Notes: generated by a model from the letters alone, not told the origin. A stretch of DNA of 64,000 nucleotides from Marinomonas balearica (GCF_004362145.1 NZ_SNXC01000010.1:434001-498000); one strand, 5' to 3'; positions 1 through 8,623 are shown, counted from the first letter of the stretch. A program made the numbers and translations.

Positions 1-609
1 ACCGATACTTCCTGTGTCTGCTTGAACTGGGCGGTAATCTAGACCAATACGATCAAATACGTTGCAGTAAGCTTTGTGCATTGTTTCGTAGGTTTCTTGC
101 AGTGACTCTGAGTTTGCATGGAATGAGTACGCATCCTTCATCAAGAATTCTCTAGAGCGCATAACACCAAAGCGAGGGCGAACTTCATCACGGAATTTAG
201 TCTGGATTTGGAAAAAATTAATAGGCAGCTGTTTGTAGCTAGTTAATTCATTACGAGCGAGTTCTGTAATAACTTCTTCGTGCGTTGGGCCTAAGCAGTA
301 ATCGCGATTATGGCGGTCTTTCATGCGAAGTAGTTCAGGGCCATATTTCTGCCAACGACCGGACTCTTCCCATAACTCAGCGGGCTGCACGCCCGGCATC
401 ATAACTTCAAGGGCGCCTGCTTTTTCCATTTCCTCGCGAACGATGTTTTCTACTTTCTTTAAAACACGTAATCCAGTAGGAAGCCAAGTATAGAGACCCT
501 TAGATATTTGGCGGATCATTCCTGCGCGAACCATAAGTTGGTGGCTGGCTACTACAGCGTCAGTAGGGGCGTCACGAAGGGTGGAAAAAAGGTAGTTACT
601 AGCTCGCAT
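1..609 (-). CDS. proS: Prolyl-tRNA synthetase, N-terminal part (cut by window edge)
   Basis: Charges tRNA-Pro with proline in the cytoplasm. I translated the minus strand from the ATG at 609. The protein begins [15 protein letters not shown] and continues with the class II synthetase core, including [17 protein letters not shown], the motif-2 region ([20 protein letters not shown]) and [10 protein letters not shown], all typical of bacterial-type ProS. Only the first 203 codons are present; the insertion (editing) domain and the anticodon-binding domain lie outside the window. The gene is followed on the same strand by nothing visible here. It points away from the SMP-30 gene's start but lies on the same strand, 32 bp downstream of that gene's stop. 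Identification is secure. Confidence 0.95.
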   Translation of the reverse strand, partial: MRASNYLFSTLRDAPTDAVVASHQLMVRAGMIRQISKGLYTWLPTGLRVLKKVENIVREEMEKAGALEVMMPGVQPAELWEESGRWQKYGPELLRMKDRHNRDYCLGPTHEEVITELARNELTSYKQLPINFFQIQTKFRDEVRPRFGVMRSREFLMKDAYSFHANSESLQETYETMHKAYCNVFDRIGLDYRPVQADTGSIG

Positions 610-641
610 GATATGTTTTGTCTTCTCTTAATGTTCTTTTA

Positions 642-1511
642 TTAACCCGCAAAGCGAGGTTCAAATTGTCCGGTCGCATCAACTTCTAATGCAAAAATTC
701 CGCCTGCGTTGGGGAACTGTTTAAGCTCCTCGTCGCTTTGTGCGGCTCGGCAAGTGGTGATATATAGGGTTTTCATCTCTGGCCCACCAAATGCACACAT
801 TGTAGGGTATGTTGCTGGAAGTGGGTATTCTGCCAAAATCTCTCCCTCAGGGCTAATTTTTACAACTCGCTGTCCTTGATATAGTGCCGACCAGTAATTG
901 CCATCTGTATCGACTGCTGCTCCGTCGGGGCGACCCTTTCCTCTTGGAAACTCAATGAACGTTGTTTTATTGGAGGCTACACCTGTATCTAGGTTGTAAT
1001 CAAATTTATATACAATATGGTTTGGAGTGTCTGAGTAATACATAACGGTATTATCAGGGGAGAAAGCCAAACCGTTTGATGTCCATGCTGCCTGATCAAG
1101 TAAGTTTTCCGTTTTGTTTGAAAATTGATGTAAAGCACCTAAAAACGCATCTTTTGGGCTGTACATTGTTCCTGCAAGAAAGCGGCCTTTTGCATCGCAG
1201 CGACCATCATTGAATCGAGTGGTTTTTTGATCGTAATCTGCAAGCCAGTAGGGTACTAGCTTTGCATCAAATGACTCAAATGTATATACGCCAGAGCGGA
1301 AGGCCGCAACGAAGCCGCCATTTTGATCTAGCGAAAAGCAGCCAATTTCTTCATCGAATGCTCTAGATTGTGTTTTGTTGCTGCCCGGGTGGAACGCGTT
1401 TAACGTAAATGAGTCAATATCAACAAAGTATAGCGTTTGAGATTGTTCGTCCCATCTAGGACATTCAGCAAGTTTTGCTTGTGCGTCCAAAACGCATTGC
1501 ATTTCAGGCAT
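642..1511 (-). CDS. SMP-30/gluconolactonase/LRE family protein (sugar lactonase-like)
   Basis: Predicted calcium- or zinc-dependent sugar lactonase of the SMP-30/regucalcin beta-propeller family, 289 aa. The metal-site pattern of the family is visible: AECPRWD near the N-terminus (Glu ligand), TSNGLAFSPD in the middle (Asn ligand) and RPDGAAVDTDGNYW (Asp ligand). The frame is open up to 1598, but that longer start would overlap the divergent HIT gene. The ATG at 1511 has a GGAG about 7 nt upstream and begins just before the conserved domain, so I prefer it. The substrate cannot be read from the sequence; gluconolactone, arabinolactone or similar aldonolactones are the family's usual ones. No sugar-catabolic partner gene is adjacent. 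Confidence 0.85.
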   Translation of the reverse strand: MPEMQCVLDAQAKLAECPRWDEQSQTLYFVDIDSFTLNAFHPGSNKTQSRAFDEEIGCFSLDQNGGFVAAFRSGVYTFESFDAKLVPYWLADYDQKTTRFNDGRCDAKGRFLAGTMYSPKDAFLGALHQFSNKTENLLDQAAWTSNGLAFSPDNTVMYYSDTPNHIVYKFDYNLDTGVASNKTTFIEFPRGKGRPDGAAVDTDGNYWSALYQGQRVVKISPEGEILAEYPLPATYPTMCAFGGPEMKTLYITTCRAAQSDEELKQFPNAGGIFALEVDATGQFEPRFAG

Positions 1512-1596
1512 ACCGACTCCAAGTTCTGTGAGTGAATTGCTATTAAAGGTGCTATAGTGCTTATGAAAGGCAGTCTTGTAAATAGGTAAGTAAAAC

Positions 1597-2040
1597 ATGT
1601 TTCAGCTTGACGAACGATTAATGAATGACTCGGTGCTGGTAGGGCAATTGTCTCTATGTGAACTTCGGGTGATAAATGATTGTCAATTTCCTTGGTTTAT
1701 TCTTGTTCCCAAACGGGCTGGCGTTAAAGAGATCTATCAGTTATCCGAAGATGATCGATCGACTCTGATGGCAGAAAGTTGCCTGTTAGCGGAGGCTATT
1801 CATGACTCTTTTTCCGCTGATAAGCTAAATATTGCCGCTATAGGCAATAAAGTTACGCAGCTACACCTCCATCATGTCGCGCGATTTGAAGACGATGCCT
1901 GCTGGCCTGAGCCAATATGGGGAAAAAAAAGCCCAATTCCATATACTGATTCGGAGTTGGCTAACATTTTGCAGAAAGTAAGAACATTGCTAGAAGATCA
2001 CCTGCATGTTTCGGAAGCAAGCGGTGAACTTTACTACTAA
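1597..2040 (+). CDS. HIT-family protein (histidine triad, Gln variant)
   Basis: A 147-aa protein of the histidine-triad superfamily, whose members hydrolyse or transfer nucleotidyl groups such as those of Ap4A or AMP conjugates. The fold is suggested by CQFPWFILVPKR near residue 30, which starts the HIT core, and by the triad region TQLHLHHVARFEDD near residue 90. Aligned with the consensus H-x-H-x-H-x-x, the first His is Gln while the two others are kept. I believe this QLHLHH form recurs in a gammaproteobacterial subgroup, so it need not mean inactivity. The gene is divergent from the SMP-30 gene, with about 85 bp between the preferred starts for promoters. The ATG follows a weak AGGTAAG. 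Confidence 0.85.
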   Translation: MFQLDERLMNDSVLVGQLSLCELRVINDCQFPWFILVPKRAGVKEIYQLSEDDRSTLMAESCLLAEAIHDSFSADKLNIAAIGNKVTQLHLHHVARFEDDACWPEPIWGKKSPIPYTDSELANILQKVRTLLEDHLHVSEASGELYY

Positions 2041-2107
2041 ACTCAGTTACGAAATTTTTCCAGAGACCTAAATCTTCATAATTATAGTAGGTATAGGGAC
2101 GAGATAC

Positions 2108-3907
2108 ATGAATATGCGTCGACGAAAAAAAGCGATAAGCAAAGTTATTAAACTGCTGAACTTAGCAACATCATCCAATGTCACCGAAGCTCAGATGGCA
2201 TTGCGCCATGCAGAGGCTCTAATTAATCAAAATGGGCTTAATCAAGGTGAGATTCCTGCACACCAATTGTGTGATCGTATGATGCTGTTTAAAGTAAGTT
2301 GGAACGGTATTCCTAAGCACAGCCGAGCCAAAGATGAGATTGCTCAAGAACCGACGGGTTCTGTTTATTCTCGTCGTTTTTCTGAAAAGCCGTTTGATGC
2401 TGGCCGTTCGTATGCCAATGCTAAAACGATTCTTGACGATGTGATTGACGAGGCTGAAGTGACAGAGAGTTCGAGTGCTGATTCTGCCTCTGTTGAGTCA
2501 TGTAACTCAAATGATTCAGTATCTTGGGGAGCGCAGCCTTCCCAAAACGATGTTGATGAAAAAATGGACGACGCTATCTCAGAAGAGTTAAAGGGCGATA
2601 CCGAATCCGTGTTCCCTGATGATCTCCTTGATGTAGAGGAAGTGCAAGAGCGCGCTGACCAACCGATCAATGACGAAGTGAAATGCGAAGAAACCGTAAG
2701 TGACAACGATATGGCATCAATTAGTGTAAGTGATGATGTAATGACAGAGCCAAAAAGAGCCAATGGTAGTAAGGGTTATACGTATGATGATCCTAGCTCT
2801 CAAAACAATGACAACGTAATTGATGCAGCGAATGCTTTTCGAGCTCAAGCTGGAAAGTTTCAAGATACCCTTCGTAATCAGTATTCTTCAAGTAATCCCG
2901 ACCTTCCGTTTGAAGATGACGAATATTGGAATAAAGTCAGCGAGCGATTGCTTGATTTTGATGAAGTTTCGGTTTTAACCGTTATGGAAGATCTCGAGAC
3001 ACAGCTTACGTTGGCTAAAGAGTTACTTTCGCAAAAACGAAATGCTCGGGCGGAAATGGAGCAAGAAGAGCTTCAGGAGCGAGCGGATAGAGCGCGAATA
3101 GAGCAAAGTTTTGAAGAGGCAATAGAAAAAGCCTTTCGAGCAAGAGCGGAAGCGTACGAAGAATGGGAAGCAAGTCAAAACGAAATTCGAATGACGTCTT
3201 TGCGTGCAGAGCAGGAAGCGCAGCAAGGCTTTGAGGATTTGCAGTCACAACTGGATGATCGACAAGGCGCCTATAAACAGCATCTTCAACTTAAAGAAGA
3301 CTATCGTGCTGCTAAAATTATGCATCAGCTGCGAAATGCTTTATCTAGCGCTGCCAAAGGAGGGGAAAAAGCCACTGAAGCATATGACAAGGTCACTGCG
3401 CTACTTCAAGAAAATGAGTTGTCTCTTCGTGATCTGGAATTTTCTGATATTAAGAATAAAAGCCTTTTCATTAGGTTGCTTGAGCGTGAAACTGCCGTAA
3501 TCGAAAATGTTGATGAGCGAGAGCGTCATACTGAAGAAATGCTTGATAAGTTTTTGATGGTCAGTCGAGCGGCGGCAAAAGAGCCGCGATTTTCCGAAAA
3601 CCCCGTGCAGCAAATAGAACGTTTACTGAAAAGTGTTGCAACTTCAAATCAATATGAAGGGCAAAAGATTATTGACCAATCTTTGCGATTGATGGAGCAG
3701 CATGGTGTCAGTGTCAAGGATTTAGATTATGGCTGTATTTCAAAATATTCTGTGTTTGTACGGTTAATTAACTGGGAGGCAGAGCAAATATCTTCTTTGA
3801 AAGAGCGTGAGAAATTTACTGCTTCGATATTGGAGGAATATGTGCAGTACTCTGTATCTGGCCCGGTGATCAATGAGGATCTCAACGGAACCAATACTAA
3901 CAAGTAG
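2108..3907 (+). CDS. Large hypothetical protein with three DUF2786-like units, acidic linker and coiled coil
   Basis: A 599-aa protein of unknown function. Residues about 8-50 (SKVIKLLNLATSSNVTEAQ, then ALINQNGL) resemble DUF2786, a small helical domain with the pattern KhhKLLxLAxSxNxxEAxxAhxxAxxLhxxxGh. Two further related units lie at about 405-480 (LRNALSSAAKGGEKATEAYD) and 503-585 (IERLLKSVATSNQYEGQKII); these two also match each other downstream (SLFIRLLERE against SVFVRLINWE). Between the first and second units is a Ser/Asp/Glu-rich, probably disordered stretch (about 95-240), then a charged Glu/Arg/Gln-rich coiled coil (about 290-400). It is a single gene between the HIT and fumarase genes and is followed by its own terminator. 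Function is not assignable. Confidence 0.8.
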   Translation: MNMRRRKKAISKVIKLLNLATSSNVTEAQMALRHAEALINQNGLNQGEIPAHQLCDRMMLFKVSWNGIPKHSRAKDEIAQEPTGSVYSRRFSEKPFDAGRSYANAKTILDDVIDEAEVTESSSADSASVESCNSNDSVSWGAQPSQNDVDEKMDDAISEELKGDTESVFPDDLLDVEEVQERADQPINDEVKCEETVSDNDMASISVSDDVMTEPKRANGSKGYTYDDPSSQNNDNVIDAANAFRAQAGKFQDTLRNQYSSSNPDLPFEDDEYWNKVSERLLDFDEVSVLTVMEDLETQLTLAKELLSQKRNARAEMEQEELQERADRARIEQSFEEAIEKAFRARAEAYEEWEASQNEIRMTSLRAEQEAQQGFEDLQSQLDDRQGAYKQHLQLKEDYRAAKIMHQLRNALSSAAKGGEKATEAYDKVTALLQENELSLRDLEFSDIKNKSLFIRLLERETAVIENVDERERHTEEMLDKFLMVSRAAAKEPRFSENPVQQIERLLKSVATSNQYEGQKIIDQSLRLMEQHGVSVKDLDYGCISKYSVFVRLINWEAEQISSLKEREKFTASILEEYVQYSVSGPVINEDLNGTNTNK

Positions 3908-3936
3908 TAATTCTTATTTGTATTTGGAATCCAAAT

Positions 3937-3968
3937 AAAGCCCGCGAAATATAAAAGTGGGCTTTTTT
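3937..3968 (+). terminator. Rho-independent terminator after the DUF2786-like gene
   Basis: AAAGCCC at 3937-3943 pairs with GGGCTTT at 3959-3965, with a 15-nt loop and a run of T at the 3' side. It lies 30 bp past the stop codon of the DUF2786-like gene and separates it from the fumarase gene. Confidence 0.75.
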
Positions 3969-4103
3969 GTGTCTAAAATAGGATATTTATTTCGTGAATA
4001 GGCTATATTTTTATTGAAAATTAAGCGTAGCTCTTTCTTTGCTGCGATTCATCTTTTACCATTCTCGCACTAAAATAAACACAATACTCAGCAGGAGAGA
4101 GGC

Positions 4104-5621
4104 ATGAGCATTATTAAAGAAGATGATCTGATAGATAGCGTTGCGGACGCATTGCAGTTTATCTCTTATTACCATCCTATCGACTTTGTTAAAGGCGTTC
4201 ATGAAGCGTACGAACGTGAGGAGAGTCAGGCTGCCAAAGATGCAATGGCGCAGATTTTGATCAACTCACGCATGTGTGCTGAGGGTAAGCGCCCTATCTG
4301 TCAAGATACAGGGATTGTGACGGTTTTTGTAAAAGTCGGAATGAATGTTCAGTGGGAGAGCTCAAAAAGCGTCACTGATATGATTAACGAAGGTGTGCGT
4401 CGTGCCTATTTGAACCCAGATAATGTTCTTCGCGCCTCTATTCTGGCTGACCCTGCTGGTGCTCGTAAAAATACCAAGGACAATACGCCTGCCGTTATCC
4501 ATATGGAAATAGTGCCTGGAGATACGGTCGAAGTTCATGTTGCAGCTAAAGGTGGTGGTTCGGAAAACAAATCTAAGCTGGCGATGTTGAATCCGTCCGA
4601 CTCTATTGTTGAGTGGGTTAAGAAAACAGTCCCAACGATGGGTGCTGGCTGGTGTCCACCAGGAATGTTGGGTATTGGTATCGGCGGTACGGCCGAAAAA
4701 GCCATGGTTATGGCAAAAGAGTCGTTGATGGACCCTATTGATATCCATGAGCTAAAAGAGCGAGGCCCACAAAATAAAGTTGAAGAGCTTCGTTTAGAAA
4801 TCTTCGATGCGGTAAATAGTTTAGGTATTGGTGCTCAAGGTCTAGGTGGTCTAACGACGGTTCTTGACGTGAAAATCATGGATTATCCGACTCATGCTGC
4901 ATCTTTGCCCGTTGCTATGATTCCTAACTGTGCAGCGACTCGTCACGCTCACTTTGTTCTGGATGGTACTGGACCTGCGGATCTGGTTCCTCCTTCTTTG
5001 GATGACTGGCCAGATATTACATGGGAAGTCGGAGATTCTGTTCGTCGTGTTAATTTAAACGATGTCACACCTGAAGAAGTAAAGGAATGGAAGCCGGGTG
5101 AAACGGTATTGCTGAACGGTAAAATGTTAACTGGTCGCGATGCTGCTCATAAAAAAATGGTTGAAATGATTGCGAATGGTGAAGAGTTGCCCGTTGACCT
5201 GAAAGGGCGATTTATTTACTACGTTGGCCCAGTTGACCCAGTGAAAGATGAAGCGGTAGGACCTGCAGGCCCAACAACTTCAACTCGTATGGATAAGTTC
5301 ACCCACACTATGTTAGAAAAAACTGGCTTGCTGGGTATGATTGGTAAGGCGGAACGCGGACCGGCAGCCATTGAGGCGATTAAAGAGTTTGGTGCTGTGT
5401 ATTTGATGGCGGTAGGTGGTGCAGCCTATCTGGTCTCCAAAGCGATAAAGAAAGCAGATGTGGTTGCGTTCCCAGAGATGGGTATGGAAGCAATTTACGA
5501 GTTTGATGTCGTTGATATGCCCGTTACAGTAGCGGTTGATTCAGAAGGAACGTCCGTTCATCTTACGGGGCCTGCTGAGTGGAAGGCTCGCATCGAAGAG
5601 CAAGCTATCGAAATTAAGTAA
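4104..5621 (+). CDS. Class I fumarate hydratase (iron-sulfur fumarase)
   Basis: Interconverts fumarate and malate in the TCA cycle using a [4Fe-4S] cluster. The 505-aa chain has the fused alpha and beta domains of single-chain class I fumarases. Three cysteines sit in the expected contexts: C66 in RPICQDTG, C184 in GAGWCPPGMLGIG and C276 in IPNCAATRHAHF. The C-terminal beta domain shows LNGKMLTGRDAAHKKM and AVGPAGPTTSTRMD. The ATG at 4104 follows a strong AGGAGAG. It is monocistronic, with a terminator on each side. Oxygen-sensitive cluster enzymes of this type usually coexist with an iron-free class II fumarase elsewhere in the genome, which cannot be checked here. I leave the symbol blank because fumA and fumB are not distinguishable. 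Confidence 0.95.
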   Translation: MSIIKEDDLIDSVADALQFISYYHPIDFVKGVHEAYEREESQAAKDAMAQILINSRMCAEGKRPICQDTGIVTVFVKVGMNVQWESSKSVTDMINEGVRRAYLNPDNVLRASILADPAGARKNTKDNTPAVIHMEIVPGDTVEVHVAAKGGGSENKSKLAMLNPSDSIVEWVKKTVPTMGAGWCPPGMLGIGIGGTAEKAMVMAKESLMDPIDIHELKERGPQNKVEELRLEIFDAVNSLGIGAQGLGGLTTVLDVKIMDYPTHAASLPVAMIPNCAATRHAHFVLDGTGPADLVPPSLDDWPDITWEVGDSVRRVNLNDVTPEEVKEWKPGETVLLNGKMLTGRDAAHKKMVEMIANGEELPVDLKGRFIYYVGPVDPVKDEAVGPAGPTTSTRMDKFTHTMLEKTGLLGMIGKAERGPAAIEAIKEFGAVYLMAVGGAAYLVSKAIKKADVVAFPEMGMEAIYEFDVVDMPVTVAVDSEGTSVHLTGPAEWKARIEEQAIEIK

Positions 5622-5646
5622 TTGTCAATGTAAGTGGCTTGATCGA

Positions 5647-5677
5647 AAAAAAAGCGTGAATTATTCACGCTTTTTTT
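5647..5677 (+). terminator. Terminator after fumarase
   Basis: GCGTGAA (5654-5660) and TTCACGC (5664-5670) form a 7-bp stem with a 3-nt loop, flanked by seven A upstream and seven T downstream, so it could also work in the other direction. It starts 25 bp past the fumarase stop codon. Confidence 0.9.
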
Positions 5678-5847
5678 ATGTTTGTTTTAAGCCTCTCTGC
5701 AAGTTTCAACTCTGTTGTGTACGTCAATATTGTCCTTTTAAGTTCGATTTCCTTAATTGTAAAGACATTGAAAAGGCCGCTGGGTTTTTATTTTGAGTAC
5801 GTTAACATGGTCTATAAATTTGAATTGTAAGGAATGAAGGTATCGGC

Positions 5848-6540
5848 ATGGTTAAATTATTATTAGCGGACGATGATGCGCGCTTGTCGGAGCTTATTAA
5901 AGAATACTTTGATGGTGAGGGTTATGATGTAACCCATGCTTGGAATGGACGAGAAGCGCTCGATTGTATGGCACAAGAAATGCCTGATATCGTTATTTTG
6001 GATGTCATGATGCCCGAATTGGATGGGTTTGATACGTTAAAACAGATCCGGTCGAAAAGCACAGTGCCGGTAATAATGTTAACGGCTAAAGGCGATGATA
6101 TAGATCGCATTCTCGGTTTGGAGATGGGAGCAGATGATTACTTGTCAAAACCATTTAATCCGAGAGAGTTATTGGCGCGAATTAAGGCAATATTAAGGCG
6201 ATCTACTCAGGAAAAAGACGACGACACTGTGACGGATATTGAAATGTCTGGGGTGTTATTACGTCGTAAAGATCGAACGGTGCATTTGGATGGGGAGCTG
6301 GTTGATCTAACGACCTCAGAATATACGTTGTTAGAATGCATGCTCATGGTGCCTGGGCAGGTGTTGACGAAGCAAGAGTTGTCTGAGAAAGCGCTTGGGC
6401 GAAAGTTGACTATGTATGATCGCAGCTTAGATATGCATATCAGTAATTTGCGTAAAAAGGTCGGAAACCAAAAATCTGGAGATGCTCGGATTAAAACAGT
6501 GCGCGGAGTTGGTTATATATTTGTGGAGTCAGTGGACTAA
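5848..6540 (+). CDS. OmpR-family response regulator, CpxR-like
   Basis: DNA-binding response regulator of 230 aa. The receiver domain (1-118) has the acidic pair D8/D9, phosphoacceptor D52 in VILDVMMPELDG, T79 and K101 in LSKPFNPREL. The winged-helix domain (about 130-228) contains LTTSEYTLLECML and YDRSLDMHISNLRKKVG. Overall it resembles CpxR more than PhoB or OmpR, notably AKGDDIDRILGLEMGADDYLSKPFN. It is followed after 15 bp by its sensor kinase, so the two are likely co-transcribed. If it behaves like CpxR it would answer envelope stress, but target genes cannot be read from here. I withhold the symbol because RstA and CpxR are close relatives. Confidence 0.9.
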   Translation: MVKLLLADDDARLSELIKEYFDGEGYDVTHAWNGREALDCMAQEMPDIVILDVMMPELDGFDTLKQIRSKSTVPVIMLTAKGDDIDRILGLEMGADDYLSKPFNPRELLARIKAILRRSTQEKDDDTVTDIEMSGVLLRRKDRTVHLDGELVDLTTSEYTLLECMLMVPGQVLTKQELSEKALGRKLTMYDRSLDMHISNLRKKVGNQKSGDARIKTVRGVGYIFVESVD

Positions 6541-6555
6541 GGATAAGTTCAAAGG

Positions 6556-7914
6556 ATGAAAAATACTTTTTTTCGCGTTTTTTTGGTTGTTTTGTTGTCG
6601 AACGTAGTGGTCGTGACAATAGGTTTCTCTTTAGTCTATTGGATGGAGCAAAATAATAGAATATCGGATGAACGTTTAGGGGAAATCGGCATTGTTTTGG
6701 TTAAGGAGTATGAGGCTCTAGGTGTCAGGGCTCTACGTGACAAAGTTCGAGATATTGAAGCTGAGCTAAATGGAAGGATCTATCTTTATCAAGAAAACGG
6801 GCGACCTCTTCTACGCCCTTTGCCGAGAGATCCTAGGGGAGGCCCAGAAGAAGGTGTCTTGCCAGAAAATGTGCGTCAAGAAGAAGGTAAAAGAGAGCCG
6901 CCTGATGATTTAGGTCGACCATTTTCTGATTTTGTTAGAAGTCAATTTGTGCCAATTATTGGCGTTAGTGATGCGCAATATCTTCTGATTTATCGTTCGC
7001 ACCCAGAACCTCCGCCGCTTGCTCCAGCTGTGATTTTAGGTTTTTCTGTATTGGGTTTGTTGGTATCAAGCGCCATTTTGAGTTATTGGCTGCTGTCTCC
7101 TTTACTGGGGTTACAGAGAAAGGTTCGTTCTCTTGGCTTTGGGGAAACTAACGCTCGAATGGAAGGTGGATTGATCAAACGGCACGATATGATTGGTGAT
7201 CTTGCTAGAGAGTTTAACGACATGGCGGAGCGCATTGATCTTTTGCTTAGTTCTAAAGAGCGCTTAATGCGAGATGTTTCCCATGAGCTGAGAACGCCAC
7301 TTGCTCGAATTGAAGTGGCGTTGACAATTGCAGAAGATAAGCGTGGTAGTGATTCACAGCAGAGCTATCTCGACCGAATTCGGCGCGAGCTGCACGAGCT
7401 TGACGAGTTGATCGGTCAAGTATTGACTCTTTCTCGATTAGAGGCAGGGTCTCTTAAGAAAGAAACTATTGATTTTCAATCGTGGCTTGATGAGATCGTC
7501 GATGATGTAAGCTTTGAAAGTCAGCTTAAAGGTATTGAAATAGTTAAGGAGGGTGAGCTGCCTGTTGAGTTGTTTGGAGATGCATTGCAGTTAAGGCATG
7601 CTCTTGAGAATGTTCTGAGGAATGCTTGCTTTTATACAGGAGAAAACGGCACTGTACGTATCGTCAGTGACGTTGAGTCGGATTATGCTTTAGTGTCTAT
7701 AATCGATTCGGGTACTGGGGTGCCTGAAGATATGTTGGAAAAAATCTTCCATGCATTTTTTAGGTCTTCATCTGCTAGAGAATCGAATACAGGCGGATAC
7801 GGTGTTGGTTTGACGATTGCTAAGCGGATTGTTCAAGCTCACGGCGGCGTTATTTCTGCAAAAAATGTTACCTCTGGTGGCTTGAGGGTGGACTTTAGGT
7901 TGCCTTTACGTTGA
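6556..7914 (+). CDS. Sensor histidine kinase, CpxA-like
   Basis: Inner-membrane sensor kinase of 452 aa, partner of the preceding regulator. A first membrane segment spans about 8-30 and a second about 156-180. The periplasmic part between them is short and carries a Pro/Arg-rich stretch (about 84-122: RPLPRDPRGGPEE and on), unusual for a ligand-binding fold. A HAMP linker follows (about 180-235), then the H box with H243 in RDVSHELRTPLAR, the N box ENVLRNACFY, and the G boxes DSGTGVPEDM and GGYGVGLTIAKRI. All catalytic boxes are intact. The regulator stops 15 bp upstream. Confidence 0.9.
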   Translation: MKNTFFRVFLVVLLSNVVVVTIGFSLVYWMEQNNRISDERLGEIGIVLVKEYEALGVRALRDKVRDIEAELNGRIYLYQENGRPLLRPLPRDPRGGPEEGVLPENVRQEEGKREPPDDLGRPFSDFVRSQFVPIIGVSDAQYLLIYRSHPEPPPLAPAVILGFSVLGLLVSSAILSYWLLSPLLGLQRKVRSLGFGETNARMEGGLIKRHDMIGDLAREFNDMAERIDLLLSSKERLMRDVSHELRTPLARIEVALTIAEDKRGSDSQQSYLDRIRRELHELDELIGQVLTLSRLEAGSLKKETIDFQSWLDEIVDDVSFESQLKGIEIVKEGELPVELFGDALQLRHALENVLRNACFYTGENGTVRIVSDVESDYALVSIIDSGTGVPEDMLEKIFHAFFRSSSARESNTGGYGVGLTIAKRIVQAHGGVISAKNVTSGGLRVDFRLPLR

Positions 7915-7975
7915 AAGTTGAGCTGAATGTTTTATTTTTCTTGCATTTAGTCTCTCAATCATTAACATGCGCTGC

Positions 7976-8320
7976 GCAAGCTGGCCAGGCAGTCGCCGCC
8001 TTTTTAAAGGGGGAGGAAAGTCCGGGCTTCGCAGGGTAAAGTGCCAGGTAACGCCTGGGGGGCGAAAGCCTACGGAAAGTGCAGCAGAAAATAAACCGCC
8101 TAAGCAGTTCGCTGCCGGTAAGGTTGAAATGGTGCGGTAAGAGCGCACCGCGCGACTGGTAACAGTTCGTGGCAAGGTAAACCCCACTTGAAGCAAGACC
8201 AAATAGGAGCTCATTGGTGTGACCCGCACTGAGTTCGGGTAGGTCGCTAAAGACGTGCAGTGATGTACGTATTAGATGAATGGCTGTCCACGACAGAACC
8301 CGGCTTATCGGCCAGCTTGC
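7976..8320 (+). ncRNA. rnpB: RNase P RNA (class A)
   Basis: Catalytic RNA subunit of RNase P, which removes tRNA 5' leaders. The ends pair with each other: GCAAGCTGGCC at 7976-7986 and GGCCAGCTTGC at 8310-8320 form helix P1. Universally conserved blocks are present in order: GAGGAAAGTCCGGGC, GTGCCAGGTAACGCCTGG, AAACCGCC, GGTGCGGTAAGAGCGCACC, CAAATAG and ACAGAACCCGGCTTATCGG. Length is about 345 nt, slightly shorter than in E. coli. It lies between the sensor kinase and mraZ on the plus strand, next to the dcw cluster. No clear T-rich terminator hairpin is visible immediately after it. Open frames across it on either strand are accidental. Confidence 0.97.
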
Positions 8321-8530
8321 AAACTTTTCCCCTTTTGTTATCTAGTTTAATGCTCCCCCCCAAAATCAACTTTTTCTTGTGTTTTAATTTTCTCGTTCCG
8401 TGTTGCCCTCGGTGTTTTGCAAGTTACCTCGGTTATTTTAATCGTGAATTTGTGTATCGCTCGCTTTTATATAATTAAATCTGATTATCCAGATTGATAA
8501 TAAAGGTCGTCCCTTTATAGGGAGGAGTCT

Positions 8531-8623
8531 ATGACTTATGTTCGTATCGATTTTGTTAATTTGGACGATTTTTTTTACCATTTTTTTCAAAAAGTGTTAA
8601 ATTGTGGGATAAAGTGTCGATAA
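8531..8623 (+). CDS. Candidate 30-codon leader ORF upstream of mraZ
   Basis: ATG at 8531 follows GGAGGAG (8521-8527), one of the strongest ribosome-binding sequences in the window, and runs 30 codons to TAA at 8621-8623, 15 bp before mraZ. The peptide starts MTYVRIDFVNLDDFFYHFF, rich in aromatic residues. A small hairpin, TCCCT (8510-8514) with AGGGA (8519-8523), would partly cover the ribosome site. Its last codons run through the MraZ repeats. Against it: a promoter candidate at 8574-8602 would start transcription inside the repeats and leave this ORF out of the mRNA. I see no family and treat it as a possibility only. Confidence 0.3.
   Translation: MTYVRIDFVNLDDFFYHFFQKVLNCGIKCR
8574..8602 (+). 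promoter_or_regulatory. Candidate sigma70 promoter for mraZ
   Basis: TTTACC (8574-8579), a 17-nt spacer and TTAAAT (8597-8602) give a moderate match to the -35/-10 consensus, with a start near 8609 inside the MraZ repeats, where bound MraZ could block it. Other candidates exist in this 318-bp leader (8321-8638): a perfect TATAAT at 8470-8475 without a good -35, and TTGATA (8494-8499) with TATAGG (8516-8521) at 16 nt. The sequence alone does not decide which is used. Confidence 0.35.

Noticed and set aside
2365-2763. Antisense frame of 132 codons inside the DUF2786-like gene
   Set aside because: Shadow of the Ser/Asp/Glu-rich coding stretch; Ser/Thr-rich translation without features.
7906-8229. 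Open frame of 107 codons antisense to the RNase P RNA
   Set aside because: It exists only because the structured RNA happens to lack stops there; no ribosome site or family resemblance.
8260-8478. 72-codon open frame at the 3' end of rnpB
   Set aside because: Starts inside the RNase P RNA and reads low-complexity sequence; no ribosome site.
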